A stretch of DNA of 64,000 nt from Gonium pectorale (Eukaryota > Chlorophyta > Chlorophyceae > Chlamydomonadales > Volvocaceae), in NCBI GenBank assembly GCA_001584585.1, contig LSYV01000003.1, forward strand, positions 2,040,128 to 2,104,127. The letters run 5' to 3'. This document shows, piece after piece, positions 11,701-21,830 of this stretch. The position numbers and the translations under genes are program-made. The notes under the pieces were generated by a model. That model was not told the origin of the DNA, did no database searches, and saw nothing but the letters and a program-made list of their open reading frames with translations. The first letter of the stretch is position 1, and the number at the start of each line of letters is the position of its first letter.

Positions 11701-13085
11701 GCCTTCATGCCAAGCCCCCGGGCCGCTTCCCCGCCCCTCCACATCACCCTCAGCCACCCACCCGGCGCGTCTCGGTGGAGCGCGAGTGCGTGGCAAAGTC
11801 ATACACGGGAATGTCCACGCTGCGCCCCTCCTTGAGGCCCTGCAGGCAGTGCAGCAGCTCCTGCCGGTCCAGCGCATCGGGGTGGTCAAAGTTGTAGTTG
11901 TTGGCCTTGGCCAGGACCATCTCCTCCGGGGTCAGGGTGCGGTAGAAGGAGTCCTGCCGAAGAGAGGGGAGGGGGAAGGGAGGAGCGGTAAGATGACAAG
12001 AAAGGAGGCGCGTAGCAGGTTGTCACGCGGCGCGCCAAAGCGCAGTGAGGGCGATACACTTGTGCGGATTCTGACGAGGTCGTAATCGAGGCACACCTGT
12101 ACAAGGCGGGGAATAGTGGTTCATGTGGGATGGAGTTGGGAGGGGTTGTGCTGGGTATGCGTAACAGCGTGCTCAAACATTGCTGCGTAGGGAGAGGTTG
12201 TGTGAGGTACCTGGACCGGAACGTGAGGGCAAAGGTCTTGCCGGCCAAGCGCGCTCAAGCGGCGGAGTGTCGGGGACACGACGTACGTCTTCATGCAGGA
12301 TGCGTGCTGACGGCCGGCAAGGTACCATGCAACGGAAGACTGGCTGCTTCTATTCAGACAGCTTCACGACCCGAGGGACAGCGAGAGAGCTGACGGCGGG
12401 GAAAGACAACATACTCAGGGGGAGGGGGGAGGGCGCGTTTCCACGGGACTCCAGGCACGCATTGACGAGACGCGCAAAGACCCTCAGCGGTCGTTGCCTT
12501 CTCATGGGTATGCTGCCCGATGTCCGACAACACGGGGTCTTGCGTCCGCCCCCGCATTGCGAGTTGAGGCCGCCGCAGGCCACAAGCTTGCCCGCCTCCC
12601 TACCCCCCTGGTGACCGCACCCCGGCCTATGACGGGGACCAGTGGGGCGAGCACTCACTTGTGACAACATGACAACGCACTGGTCGTGCAGCCGCTGCAT
12701 AATCCGGTCGCACACCGTGGTCTTGCCAGAGGCCGTGCCTCCCGCCACGCCGATGAGGAAGGGGTGCCTGTAACGTAGGCGGTGGAAGGGCATGGCATGT
12801 GCAGGCCGGGGCTCGGGCTACAAGCACGTGAACCAGCACAGATAGCACGAGGACGACAGACGCTGCGAATTAACGAGCCCAAGATATCCAGGGATACTAT
12901 CCAGCCCACCTGTTTTGGCGGAAACTCGGTTGCCCAGACGCAAGGGACTGCCTTCGACCGGTTTCATCTATCCCACCATTGCTGCGATCCCTCATCGTGA
13001 CCGAGTGAGATGGATCATGCCCGTCAGCAGTCGTAAGAGCTGCTGTCTTGGTGACGACATGATTTAGGCTATTGCCTTTGTCCAT
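8722..13085 (-). CDS. Bifunctional uridine kinase / uracil phosphoribosyltransferase
   Basis: This is a plant-type UKL fusion of uridine-cytidine kinase with a UPRT domain, acting in pyrimidine salvage; in plants the kinase half carries the proven activity. The minus-strand exons are 12910-13085, 12659-12767, 11762-11953, 11396-11558, 10752-10942, 10272-10437, 9754-9886, 9181-9298 and 8722-8916; every junction keeps frame and the product is 480 residues, the usual family length. Kinase signs are the P-loop [12 protein letters not shown] at 65-76, [21 protein letters not shown] and the LARRIQRD lid. UPRT signs are [39 protein letters not shown], the PRPP-binding loop [13 protein letters not shown] at about 399-411, and the uracil-site end GEFGDRYYC. 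The protein stops right after GEFGDRYY, a little earlier than relatives that end in FGTD. The start exon is chosen because its phase joins exactly to HPFLIGV; an ATG at 12793 in the next exon frame is the alternative. The last two introns end in AAG. Confidence 0.92.
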
Positions 13086-13794
13086 TGCCCGAGCTCAGTC
13101 GGAAGAGAAAAAACGAACCCTCCTTGTTACAGTATCAGGACATTGCTGAAAGGCAGCGCAAATAAAAACGTATGCTGGGGTTGTACGGAAAAGGGTTCGG
13201 TGGGGCGAGAACTCCGGACCCGCCCGCGTATGGTTTGGGTTTGCGAAGACAGTAGCGAATGGGGTCTTCCAAGAAATGAAGAAAATGGAGAGAGGCTGTC
13301 AGCCTGGTGCGCATGGCACATCTGCACACTTGGAAGGGGGGAAGGCACCTGAAAGATATTCAGCACCAGCGTGAAGTAGAGCGTGTACTGGCAAAATTCA
13401 GAATCCTACGAAGAATGTGGGATGCACTCTCTATGGGCATGCAATGTGGCTGTACCAGAGGGGTGGGTTGTTCGGCCAACTGTGACTTTCGGTACTGGAC
13501 CCCGAACATCCGCAGTGACTGCACGCACAGGCCTGTTGCAGTTGGTACTGCTCCTTGCTCGCTCCTCTGCAAGCGGCCGACCCGCGGGACGACGGGCAGG
13601 GAGCGAGATTTACACACGGCACTGCAGTTGACTATGATAGGGCCATCCCGTCCCGCAGGGACCAACTTACGGGCCCATCGCAGTTGCCTGGCTTGGCTTG
13701 GTGGGTGGGGGCCTGCTATGCGCTATCATCGACTCTGCCTCTGCAGTGACGCTGGCGTGCGACAGCGTGAGGATGCGCCATTTGCGAGAAGAAG

Positions 13795-13880
13795 AGAAGA
13801 GAAATCTGCAGAGAAAGAGGGAGCCGCCTTTACGGCCATACATACCCGAAGGTCCACCTCTTCTATCATTCCAGGTCTGT
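13795..13880 (+). repeat. Dispersed repeat family A, copy 2
   Basis: It starts with a purine-rich AAGAGAAATCTGCAGAGAAA segment, then a GGGAGCC block, then the CATACATACCCGAAGGTCC core. It is the same order as the other family A copies, but diverged. It faces an inverted copy at 14155-14265. Confidence 0.6.
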
Positions 13881-13908
13881 ACACGGCCGCTGGCGGCTGG
13901 GCGCACGA

Positions 13909-14066
13909 GGTCTGTACCGCTGAGCGCGTTGGACCGTGGCCATGACGACACACCACCGCAGCTCAACTTTGAANNNNNNNNNNNNNNNNNNNNGAAGGTC
14001 TGGTAACCGCTGAGCGCCGTTGGACCGGTGGCCATGACGACAACACCACCGCAGCTACTAACTTTA
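13909..14066 (+). repeat. Duplicated segment flanking a 20-N gap
   Basis: Bases 13909-13973 and 13996-14066 are nearly the same sequence (core TGGCCATGACGAC, then CACCACCGCAGCT), separated by a 20-base N run at 13974-13993. The differences are mainly single-base insertions or deletions in runs of the same base. This pattern is more like an unmerged contig overlap than a biological tandem repeat. Confidence 0.7.
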
Positions 14067-14154
14067 CGTAAACCTTGCAGTACCACCGAGGTAGAAGTCC
14101 GACAAACCGGGTAAGATGGTACGCCGGGCTTTGGGGGCCAGGACGAACGTCACA

Positions 14155-14265
14155 TGTCTCGCTCTGTACCCGCCCGCCCTATTGGAAACGTCGCGCCTTC
14201 GGGCGTGTATGACCGTAGAGGCGGGCTCCCTCTTTCTGTGCAGATTTCTCTTTTTTCCAACGATT
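14155..14265 (-). repeat. Dispersed repeat family A, copy 3 (inverted)
   Basis: The minus-strand reading gives the purine-rich AGAGAAATCTGCACAGAAAG segment, then GGGAGCCCGCCTCTACGGTC, CGCCCGAAGGCGCGACGTTT and a CCAATAGGGCGGGCGGGTAC tail. It is a good example of the consensus. It lies inverted to the copy at 13795-13880. Confidence 0.7.
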
Positions 14266-14703
14266 CCAGCAGGGCAGGCGGGTGGGTACAAGTCCCACCC
14301 ACCCCAGAGGTACAAGCTTAGCAGCTTCATGATATTTGGAACCACCTGGTGGATTTAGATTGGTATGCGTGCTTGGGCTTGTCGTCGTCTCTGTATTCTC
14401 TGCCACCTCAGCGGTTACCAGACCGGCACGCGCCCAGCCCGCCCACCCTGGACGCCAAATGGTGATGTAGGACCTAGAAGTGAGGATAAATGAATGGAGT
14501 CAGGAACTGCTGCTGCATGCAGCGGTCGGGGGCATGCAGAAATGGTGGAATGCATATGCAGCCCCAAAGCACTCCCTTCCCAGGAGCTGAGTGCAGCGCC
14601 TGTTGTGCACCTGACGACGCTGTGTATCGCAGGGTATCGCTGAGGTAGACGCAGGTGTGCTGTTGCGAGGATTGATTGCGCAGCAAGCGACTGCATCGCA
14701 TGA

Positions 14704-14790
14704 CTGGAGAAAAAGAAAGAAACCTGCACAGAACGAGGGAGAAGTGGCCCTCACGACGCGCACAGCAGAAGGGGGGTGTCTTTCTCCCTG
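14704..14790 (+). repeat. Dispersed repeat family A, partial copy 4
   Basis: It has the AAAGAAACCTGCACAGAACG start and GGGAG block, then diverges before the core. It borders the T/C-rich stretch that follows. Confidence 0.45.
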
Positions 14791-15212
14791 TGCCCTCTTT
14801 GTCTGTTTCTCTCCTGTCCTTGTGTCAGTCTCCTCCATTTCTTTCCTTGGTTTTGCCGTCCCGTCTTCCTGCTGTTGTGTGGTCTTTGTGTCTATTCTTT
14901 TCCTTATCTTGGTTTTGCCGTCCTGTTATGTGGTTAGGCTGTTTCATTGCTTGGCTTGTCTGCTGGTGCTGCCTTGCTGCCCGTACTTTCGCAGTAATTT
15001 CCCGGTGGCAGGCCGGGTCCCCCAGCGTCGGGGGTACTGTAACGAAGTCTATCTGTCTGGTTAGGTGCAGAGCTCCTTCTGCTCGTGTGCGTGTCGCTGG
15101 TGTTTGGTATTGGCTGCCATGGTGCGCAGGTAGTTCGGCAGGTTTTCGTTGGTTCTCTTCACAGGAGGGCCGCATGTCACTCCCCTGGTATGCGCCCTTC
15201 TCGCCTCTCATC

Positions 15213-15325
15213 CTAAAAAAGAGAACCAGAAACGGGGAAGGCAGCCTCTACGGACATACACACCCGAAGGTGTGATGTTTCCAGCAGGGCGCCGAGTACA
15301 GGGCATGCATGCCGGGCGAGGTATA
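15213..15325 (+). repeat. Dispersed repeat family A, copy 5
   Basis: This is a long copy: AAAAAGAGAACCAGAAACGG, GGAAGGCAGCCTCTACGGAC, ATACACACCCGAAGGTGTGA, TGTTTCCAGCAGGGCGCCGA, then GTACAGGGCATGCATGCCGG. It is nearly identical to the copy at 41815-41960 apart from an insertion there, so these two are probably the youngest copies. Confidence 0.75.
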
Positions 15326-17884
15326 CGAGCATCCTAACCTTTCTCAGAGAAAAGTTCGGGTCGGTTGCCGGATGTCCTGGCGGCGCGAGGCTGGCCCGCG
15401 GGGTCCTCCCGGGCCATGATGCAAACTCAGAGGTCGGGCGAAGGCGGCTGCGGAACTGCATGCGGCGTTCTATGTGGCAGCAGAAGGCAGGAGGCAGAGG
15501 AGTAGGCGCCAGGGGGAGGTGCGCCCTCACGCAGGGCGGCCGCTGAATTCTTTCGTCGGCAGGCGGGGGACGGGGCGGGCGGTGGTGGTGCGCGGTGAGG
15601 TCCAGCTCGATTGCGGTCTTGTGCTTTTGTGGGGCTAGCTGATCAGGTCACCGCTGCGATGGTTGAGGTCTGTGGAAGGTCAACAGTTGTAGTCCGTTCG
15701 TGTATGCAGGGGTACTGCTCCTGCATTTTCCGCTCCTATTCTTGCTGTATACCTAAACACATTCCGTCCCGTGGTGGCTAGGTGCCGTGTCGGCTCAGAT
15801 TGGTGCCCATGTTCATCTCACCGTCACGGGCATGCACATTAAATAAACGCACATTGTGCAGTAAACGAGCACGACAGCCGGGCTCATCCGCGTGTGCGTG
15901 CCGCCGCCCCAAGTGCTGCGGTGCACTAGGGCTTGGGCAGGGCTTGCCGTATTTCCTGGGCCTGCTTGACTTGCACGCCATAGCCCTTTGGTGTTTCTCC
16001 TCTCTACACCTTCCCACTCTGCACCTTCACACGGATTAGTAACGACTTGAATCGATTGCAGTACTAGTGAAGTACCGTACTTGACATCTGTGCATGTGAC
16101 AGCTCGGCAATCCTTGGCACAAATAGCTATTGCTTGCCATCCGGGCCGTCGTACGCGTGCACGCGGCGGTGCTGTGTGCCACGGACGTCGTACATGTTTT
16201 ACGATGGGTCGATCGGGCTGCCTGCCTTGGCGTACGTCCGCGCCTCCAGCCGGAGGGATTACACACGGCCTTAAGGCAGAGCCTTCTTCCTAGCATCCTA
16301 GGTCAGCCAGGAGCGCTATCATTCTAACGCCAACCCAGGCCTGATCACGCGGCAGTCAGCTGTCTAGTATTAGCCATTGATTATCCTAGCTCTAGACTCG
16401 GCTCAACAGACAGCTTTGCATTGCGCGGCTCGTTTCAAGCGGGAGGGCCAGCAGCCGTATCGGTCTTGCCCAAGCCGTAGGCGCGCTGCTGCCGCGCCCG
16501 TCCTGCGCGTCCGACCTTTGTGTGGTGAGGACACAGACAGCATACCGGTATGCGTGCATAATCAGTACATAGGCCAAAATTGATGTTACAGTTTACACGC
16601 ACGTTCAAACACGCTTTTTTGTTTTGTTTACGCTGATCTTGATGTGGTACACCAGCTTCCTTCCGTCCACGCCTCTCTTCAAGTGCCCCGAACGAGTGGG
16701 CTTGGCCATGGACTCGCAGTTCCCATCAACCCGCCATGAAGTACAGGGGAACATCCTAATGGGAATTGGAATACCACCAACAACAAACCTACAAAACCAC
16801 ACAAGCGAACGCGACAGCCTTTTGCATCCCGGCCCATACACACTTGAGGTGCCAAAGCGCGGGCGGATTACTCTGCGATTATTGCAGTATGGAATTGAAC
16901 AAACACGACACGCCAAACCCACACATACACACACCCAATTCTGCAAGTTTTGGGCGGAAGGGGACATAACAGCAGCGAAACAGACAGGCTGCAAGCCTCC
17001 TCCTTGACGCACAAAGGAGAGGGTTGCTATGGTAGCGCTTTTAAGACAAACCAACATGATATTAACAGTAGAGCTTGTCTTCTCTTTTGAGGCTATATGG
17101 GGAGAGTGTTAAGCCCGGTCAGGGACCCCACTTGCCCAGACCCAGCGCATAGCAACCGGCAACGCGTGAAAAGCCATTTAAGCTAATGGCCACCGCTTGG
17201 CCGCACGGCCAACAACCCGGCATCTTCTCTTGCCTACAAGCGATCAGCATCCAGGGACACAAGGCTACTAAGCAGGCAGCCATACAGCGCACGCCAGGCA
17301 CGCAGGCTACTCGGCAGCAACCAGGCGCGGCCCCGGCACATAGCTCCCAGCAAGCGGCGTCACTAGACGCGAGCTGGCCATCCGCTGCTTTGATATGCGT
17401 GTGCATACCACAAAATCGCCCTCATGTGAAGCGTCTACCTGTTGCAACCCGACAGATGCCTCGCTCCGGCATAGGGCTGGATGCCCCATGACCATAACCA
17501 CCTGAAACCCTTCCCTCCAAATCAGCTCGATTTGGACCTGTAGTCACGAGACTCCTCCTCACTCAGTGCCAGGGGCACCGCAGCCGCTGACTGCCTCTCC
17601 ATATCCAGTATTCGATGGCTTCCACCGCTCAGGCCGTCGCATAGCCGCCGCATGACAGCCCGACAAAATAGCGCTCACAATCATGCCAAGTGGCGCCCTC
17701 GTCTATGACGCATTCAGTGCCTCATTAAATAACCCACCGATCAAACACCTCGCACACTCACCCGTCCGTGATACCATCCGACAAAACGCCATGCACTGTC
17801 AGCTGAGCAGTGTGCTGGCAGCTGTCAAAAAGTGCCGCACATATAACCATCGCACTTTGAAGGGTCTTCGGTCGTAACAGGCAC

Positions 17885-18688
17885 TTAGCAAATGCCCGGC
17901 ACGTCCAGGTCCGAGCCCAGAAGGTGGAGCAAGTTGTGGGAATCGCTGCGCGTCAGGCACGCCTCCTCCTCCGGTACAGTGGCGCTGGCGCCGCTGTCTC
18001 CTGACGTGGAAGCGCCAGCGTCTTTGAAAAGGCCAGAAGATATGGCGGCATCCGTAAGCTCGCTGTCGCCAGAGCGGAGGAACGAGTCGATGAAGGTGGC
18101 AAACTCGTCATCCTCGGCCGGCAAGTCAGAGCTGCCGTTGCAGACGGAGACAGGCGACGCTGCCAGCGGAGGCGGCGAGGCCGGGGCGCTAATACCGCCG
18201 ATTGTGGGCACACTGTTGGAGCAGGATGTCGATGGGAAGGCGATGTCCGACGACGCGGCCGAGCAGGCGCGCTCGGGGGCACCGCCCGGCACGGCCGGTG
18301 CTGCAGCCGGGGGTACCGGCGCACAGCCCATCAAAGACCACATCGCGCCGGCCGCCTGCAGCGGACACGCGCCGGTAAAGCCCGGCATTGCAGCCGCAGC
18401 GCCGGCGCCAACCAGGGGCATGGAAGCTGCCGCCATCGCCGCGGCAGGAAGCCAGAAGGGGGGAAACATCCCCATAAACGGCGGAAAAAATGGGTTGCCG
18501 GGCATGCAGTAGGGCATGGGAGGCACCATTCCCATGGGGAGCGGTGGGTACTGCCAGCCAGGAACGCCGCTCATGCAAGCAGAAGCTGCAGCGATTGGCG
18601 CCGACTGGACCGGCCCCTTCTTGGGCGGTGGGCATCCAGCTTCAGGAGCCGAGCGCTTCTTGTTGACAGTAACGACGGCCGCAGACAT
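17885..18688 (-). CDS. Unrecognised Met/Pro/Ala-rich protein
   Basis: I do not recognise this protein. The open frame from the ATG at 18688 gives 267 residues; the frame stays open further upstream (to 18961), and a possible splice acceptor lies about 30 bases before this ATG, so an upstream exon is possible. It begins with a short basic stretch (VNKKR ... KK), then a hydrophobic segment rich in Met, Pro and Phe (repeats like PMGMVPPMP, NPFFPPFMGMFPPF), an Ala/Gly-rich middle, a Ser/Pro-rich part, then an acidic motif EDDEFATFIDSFLRSGD and a C-terminal tail SHNLLHLLGSDLD. The acidic/hydrophobic motifs resemble transcription-activation regions, but I see no DNA-binding domain. Codon use is GC-rich like the sure genes, which supports it being real. 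A 206-residue plus-strand frame over the same bases is taken as a shadow. Confidence 0.55.
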   Translation of the reverse strand: MSAAVVTVNKKRSAPEAGCPPPKKGPVQSAPIAAASACMSGVPGWQYPPLPMGMVPPMPYCMPGNPFFPPFMGMFPPFWLPAAAMAAASMPLVGAGAAAAMPGFTGACPLQAAGAMWSLMGCAPVPPAAAPAVPGGAPERACSAASSDIAFPSTSCSNSVPTIGGISAPASPPPLAASPVSVCNGSSDLPAEDDEFATFIDSFLRSGDSELTDAAISSGLFKDAGASTSGDSGASATVPEEEACLTRSDSHNLLHLLGSDLDVPGIC

Positions 18689-19894
18689 TGCCGTTGGGCT
18701 TGGTGTGAACACCTGCGGCGAATTTACGAGATTGTTTGCTGAACACTCCAGATGCAGCTCAGGACAGCGAATCAACAGCAATAGGTGAAGCCTGCGCCAA
18801 ATTATGCGCAATGGCGGGGGGTCAGCTTCGCTCGGGCCCCTGGAAGGTTGCTGAACATCGCACTCGAGGTTCCAATCCCTCGGGAGAGCTGTTCCCCCAT
18901 GACATGCAAAGGGCATTTGCTCAAGTTCCGAACGCGCCCATTCGGAAGGCAGGTAGCACAAGGTCGCTTGCTAAGCAGGTCACGCCGCGCCTGCCCGACC
19001 TGCTGTGCTCAGCCGCCCGCGCCTACCTCGAACGTGCTGGCCTCTCTTGTCACTGCGGGCGGACGGCGCCTCCGAGCCTCAGCGAGCTGCCAGTCTCAAC
19101 CGTCCCTCAGCTTCGACAACTCAGCCCTCAACAACAAGCCCTCTCGAAGAATACTGTAGGACTCGGGAACTTCCGGGTGTTGTATTGTTCCAAATTTCAG
19201 ATGCCGCAGTGCCCGTTTTGTGCACTGGCGAACACGACATACGACGAGCGGAAGTGACCATGGCGCTTCAAATGCCCTGTACCCTTGTGCGTTCGGAAGG
19301 CAAGCGGCCTCTTCGATCATGTGCCCTGCCCTTTCCCCCAAGCCAAGGTGAGCAACGGGCTCTCCGCGCTTCAGCGGCTGCAGCAATGCCCTGCTCCTGT
19401 CATGTATGCTGCTTGTAAAGCGTGTTCACGACGACTAAAAAATGCCGTCAAGCAATCCAATCCCCCCTAAAACCCAACGGCACGCATTGGAATGGGCCAG
19501 TATTCAGGGAGACGCTCCACTAGCTACCACTCCCGGGTGAAGTTGCACAGCCAGATCAACAAGCATGCCCCTTTTTGCCGATTGACGATGCGAAGATCTA
19601 GTTCAGTCCTCACTGTCCTCTATCATGGAGTGGCAGGTGCCAGGAGATGCCGGCATGGCTTCGGCCACAGGGCTTGTTTCCTGCACCATACTCCATGTGG
19701 GCCCGCTTTCGACGTGCTGAGCCGTGGTTGCCCCTGGCAAGCTCTGAGCGCTCATGCAGTATCATAAGGCACTGTTTACACTCCGCCTGGCCACACATGG
19801 GCTGGTGCGCAAGGCGTTAGAGCGCGCATCCGTGTGATAAGTGTCATGTCTGGGGCTAATGCACGAGACACCGCACACTGGTACTGCAAATCTA

Positions 19895-19985
19895 GACAAC
19901 CTGCAGAGAAAAGGGAGCCTGCCTCTACATCCATACACAACCGCACAGGGGAGATGCTGCGGTGCGGGCGGTACTACACCTAGTA
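19895..19985 (+). repeat. Dispersed repeat family A, diverged copy 6
   Basis: It has AACCTGCAGAGAAAAGGGAG, CCTGCCTCTACATCCATACA, then a diverged core. The order of blocks matches family A, but identity is lower than in other copies. Confidence 0.4.
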
Positions 19986-20204
19986 TTTCCCGACATCCAG
20001 GAGGGCGCGCGAGTGCAAGACGCCACCCGGCGGTCCGGGGGTGCGGGCTGGGCGCCCCGAGTCCTGTAACCGACACTTAACCGCTGGCCGTCGACGGACT
20101 GGAAACATCGTCGACCACACCGCTAGCCGGACCCTCTACCACCACCTTTCGTCAGGTAACGCTGCCACTGGTCTACACCGGATGGGCCCGTCAGCTCGTC
20201 TCCC

Positions 20205-20330
20205 TCGCCCGCCATGCCCTGTACTTGGCGCCCTGCTGGAAACATCGACCGCACCCCCGGGTGTGTATGACCGTAGAGGCTGCCTTACTTCCCTGTTTCC
20301 GTTTCCTTCTTACAAGACACGCAGCCGAGA
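20205..20330 (-). repeat. Dispersed repeat family A, copy 7 (inverted)
   Basis: On the minus strand it reads GGCAGCCTCTACGGTCATAC, ACACCCGGGGGTGCGGTCGA, TGTTTCCAGCAGGGCGCCAA, GTACAGGGCATGGCGGGCGA. The 3' neighbour (about 20340-20520) also shares blocks such as CCAGCTTACCAGCATGT and GGTCCGTCAGCGTTCAGCGG with 42120-42215 and 14405-14460, showing that the family has a longer, mosaic body. Confidence 0.65.
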
Positions 20331-20529
20331 AGTGCCGCCCCACCCATCTCAAAGAGACCAGCGTAGAGCGTGCCAGCTTACCAGCATGTTTCGGAGTCAC
20401 ATGGTCTGGTTGGATGTCGTCCCCTTATGTGCACTTGGGTCGTCGTCGCTTCCACCGGTCCGTCAGCGTTCAGCGGTCAGCGGCCGGCGCGCGTCCAGCC
20501 CGCCCACCCTCCCCTGTTGTTGATGATGG

Positions 20530-20943
20530 ACACGTGGTGCTAAAGCACGTCACTGGGACGATGCTGGAGAAGTTGAAGCGGAATAAGTTCTCGGCCCTGG
20601 GGGGGCCTTCTACCAGCGGACGGGACGACCAGGCATGCCGCGCGGGTGGCAGCTTTGTGCGGTGCTGGCAGGGGAAGGGCCGGTCCGACTGGAACGTGGT
20701 GGTGGCTGTGACGCCGTCCCAGCGCAACATGTTCCTTTCGGATGCCAAGGCCATCAGGCGCACGGGGTCGTGGTGGTGGCCCCCTACCTGACCGTGCTTG
20801 GCTGCGCACTTTGCAAAGCGCGCCAGGGCGAGTTCGACGAGTTGCAGGGGATGGGTCTGTCCCCATGGTGGCGGAAGGGCGTGGAGATTGAGTACATGGA
20901 GTCCGGGGGCTGGATGCTGTACGATTTTGGGCACTGTGGATAG
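20530..20943 (+). pseudogene. Degenerate coding-like stretch, frameshifted
   Basis: Two overlapping frames together look protein-like. The first carries MLEKLKRNKFSALGG and WNVVVAVTPSQRNMFLSDAK; after about 20755 the coding look passes to another frame with VVVVAPYLTVLGCALCKARQ and WWRKGVEIEYMESGGWMLYD, ending at a stop at 20943. A single indel would account for this. I do not recognise the family. It follows a family A repeat directly, so it could be a remnant of a transposable-element gene, or a chance open frame. Confidence 0.3.
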
Positions 20944-21147
20944 TGCGTAGGGTTTCGGCCCTGAGGAGCATACTTTTACGGTTGTTGCCGTACGGGTGGT
21001 TTCTCTCACAGCAATACACGCTAAACCCACGAACCGCTCGGGTTCCTTTCTGCAATTGCCAAGTTTGCATACGTGTCCTCACAGCACCAAGGTGTCTGTG
21101 TCACGTTGCGCTCTTTGTGTTTCGTGTTCTGGGCCTCACGGCTAAGA

Positions 21148-21265
21148 TAACGGGTGTTTCACCCACTCTGCTATGGCGGGTCGGGAGCCAATCGGCTCGT
21201 GTGGCCTGCAGCCCCTCTGGGGAGCCTGTAATCTGTGTCTATATCCCCTGCAACGCCCTGTGTTC
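21148..21265 (+). repeat. Dispersed repeat family B, copy 1
   Basis: It contains GTGTTTCACCCACTCTGCTA, GGGAGCCAATCGGCTCGTGT, GGCC and CCCCTCTGGGGAGCCTGTAA TCTGT. The same blocks in the same order occur inverted at about 63180-63330, and the last block occurs at 27330-27372. No coding capacity was seen. Confidence 0.65.
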
Positions 21266-21830
21266 GGCCCCGAAATTCAGGAAACCTGCCAGCCAGGGTG
21301 TCCCGGAGCGCGCCCAAACCATTTTAAGCAGGTTGACAACGACGGGTTGGTAGCTGGAAAGGGGGGACGTCTGCACATACGCTTGCGCCGTCAGGTACCT
21401 GTTACTCGATGACTCTATGACTGCAGTACTCCAGACTGTTGATAGATAAGGCGACCGGCGGGGGGATGAAACGCTTCAGTGAGCCACACACCATACACGG
21501 GGGGCCACGGGGGGAAGTGAACAATGACCTGGGTGGCTGTGCTGGCTGCCCCCCGCCAGTGCCTCAGGTGACTTCCCAAGACGCACATGCCCGCCTTGCC
21601 TCAATAAGCCCTCCAGCCGCGTTGAAAACATTAGGGGTTCGACGTTCGAGCTCTCGGCTCACATGTACGACCGCATGTACGACGAGATCCATAATGACGA
21701 GGTCGCGACGCCGCTACAGCCGTCAGTCTGCAAGAATAACGGCTCCCTGCCTGAAGATCTTTATTCTCCTTGAACTGTCAATTTAACATCAGGCGCATAG
21801 CTGTAAACAACGTCCGGGCCATCGGGGGAA

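Larger units (their letters stand above)
13086..17884. other. Repeat-rich intergenic region with an assembly gap
   Basis: I find no supported gene here. The region has several copies of repeat family A, a 20-base gap at 13974-13993, a T/C-rich stretch at about 14780-14990 and CA-rich microsatellite sequence near 16915-16940. The open frames present (for example 14676-15275 + and 16624-17007 +) run through repeats or have no recognisable domain. Confidence 0.6.
18689..21830. other. Repeat-containing intergenic region
   Basis: No intact gene was recognised. The region carries family A copies near 19895-19985 and 20205-20325, a degenerate coding-like stretch at 20530-20943, and a family B repeat at about 21148-21265. 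Confidence 0.5.

Noticed and set aside
12659..12793. ATG at 12793 as start of UCK-UPRT
   Set aside because: An upstream exon (12910-13085) joins in exact phase to HPFLIGV and restores the usual family length, so the first Met is better placed at 13085.
14676..15275. Plus-strand frame of 199 residues
   Set aside because: It starts in a family A repeat and ends in another, crossing a T/C-rich stretch. The protein is compositional with no domain.
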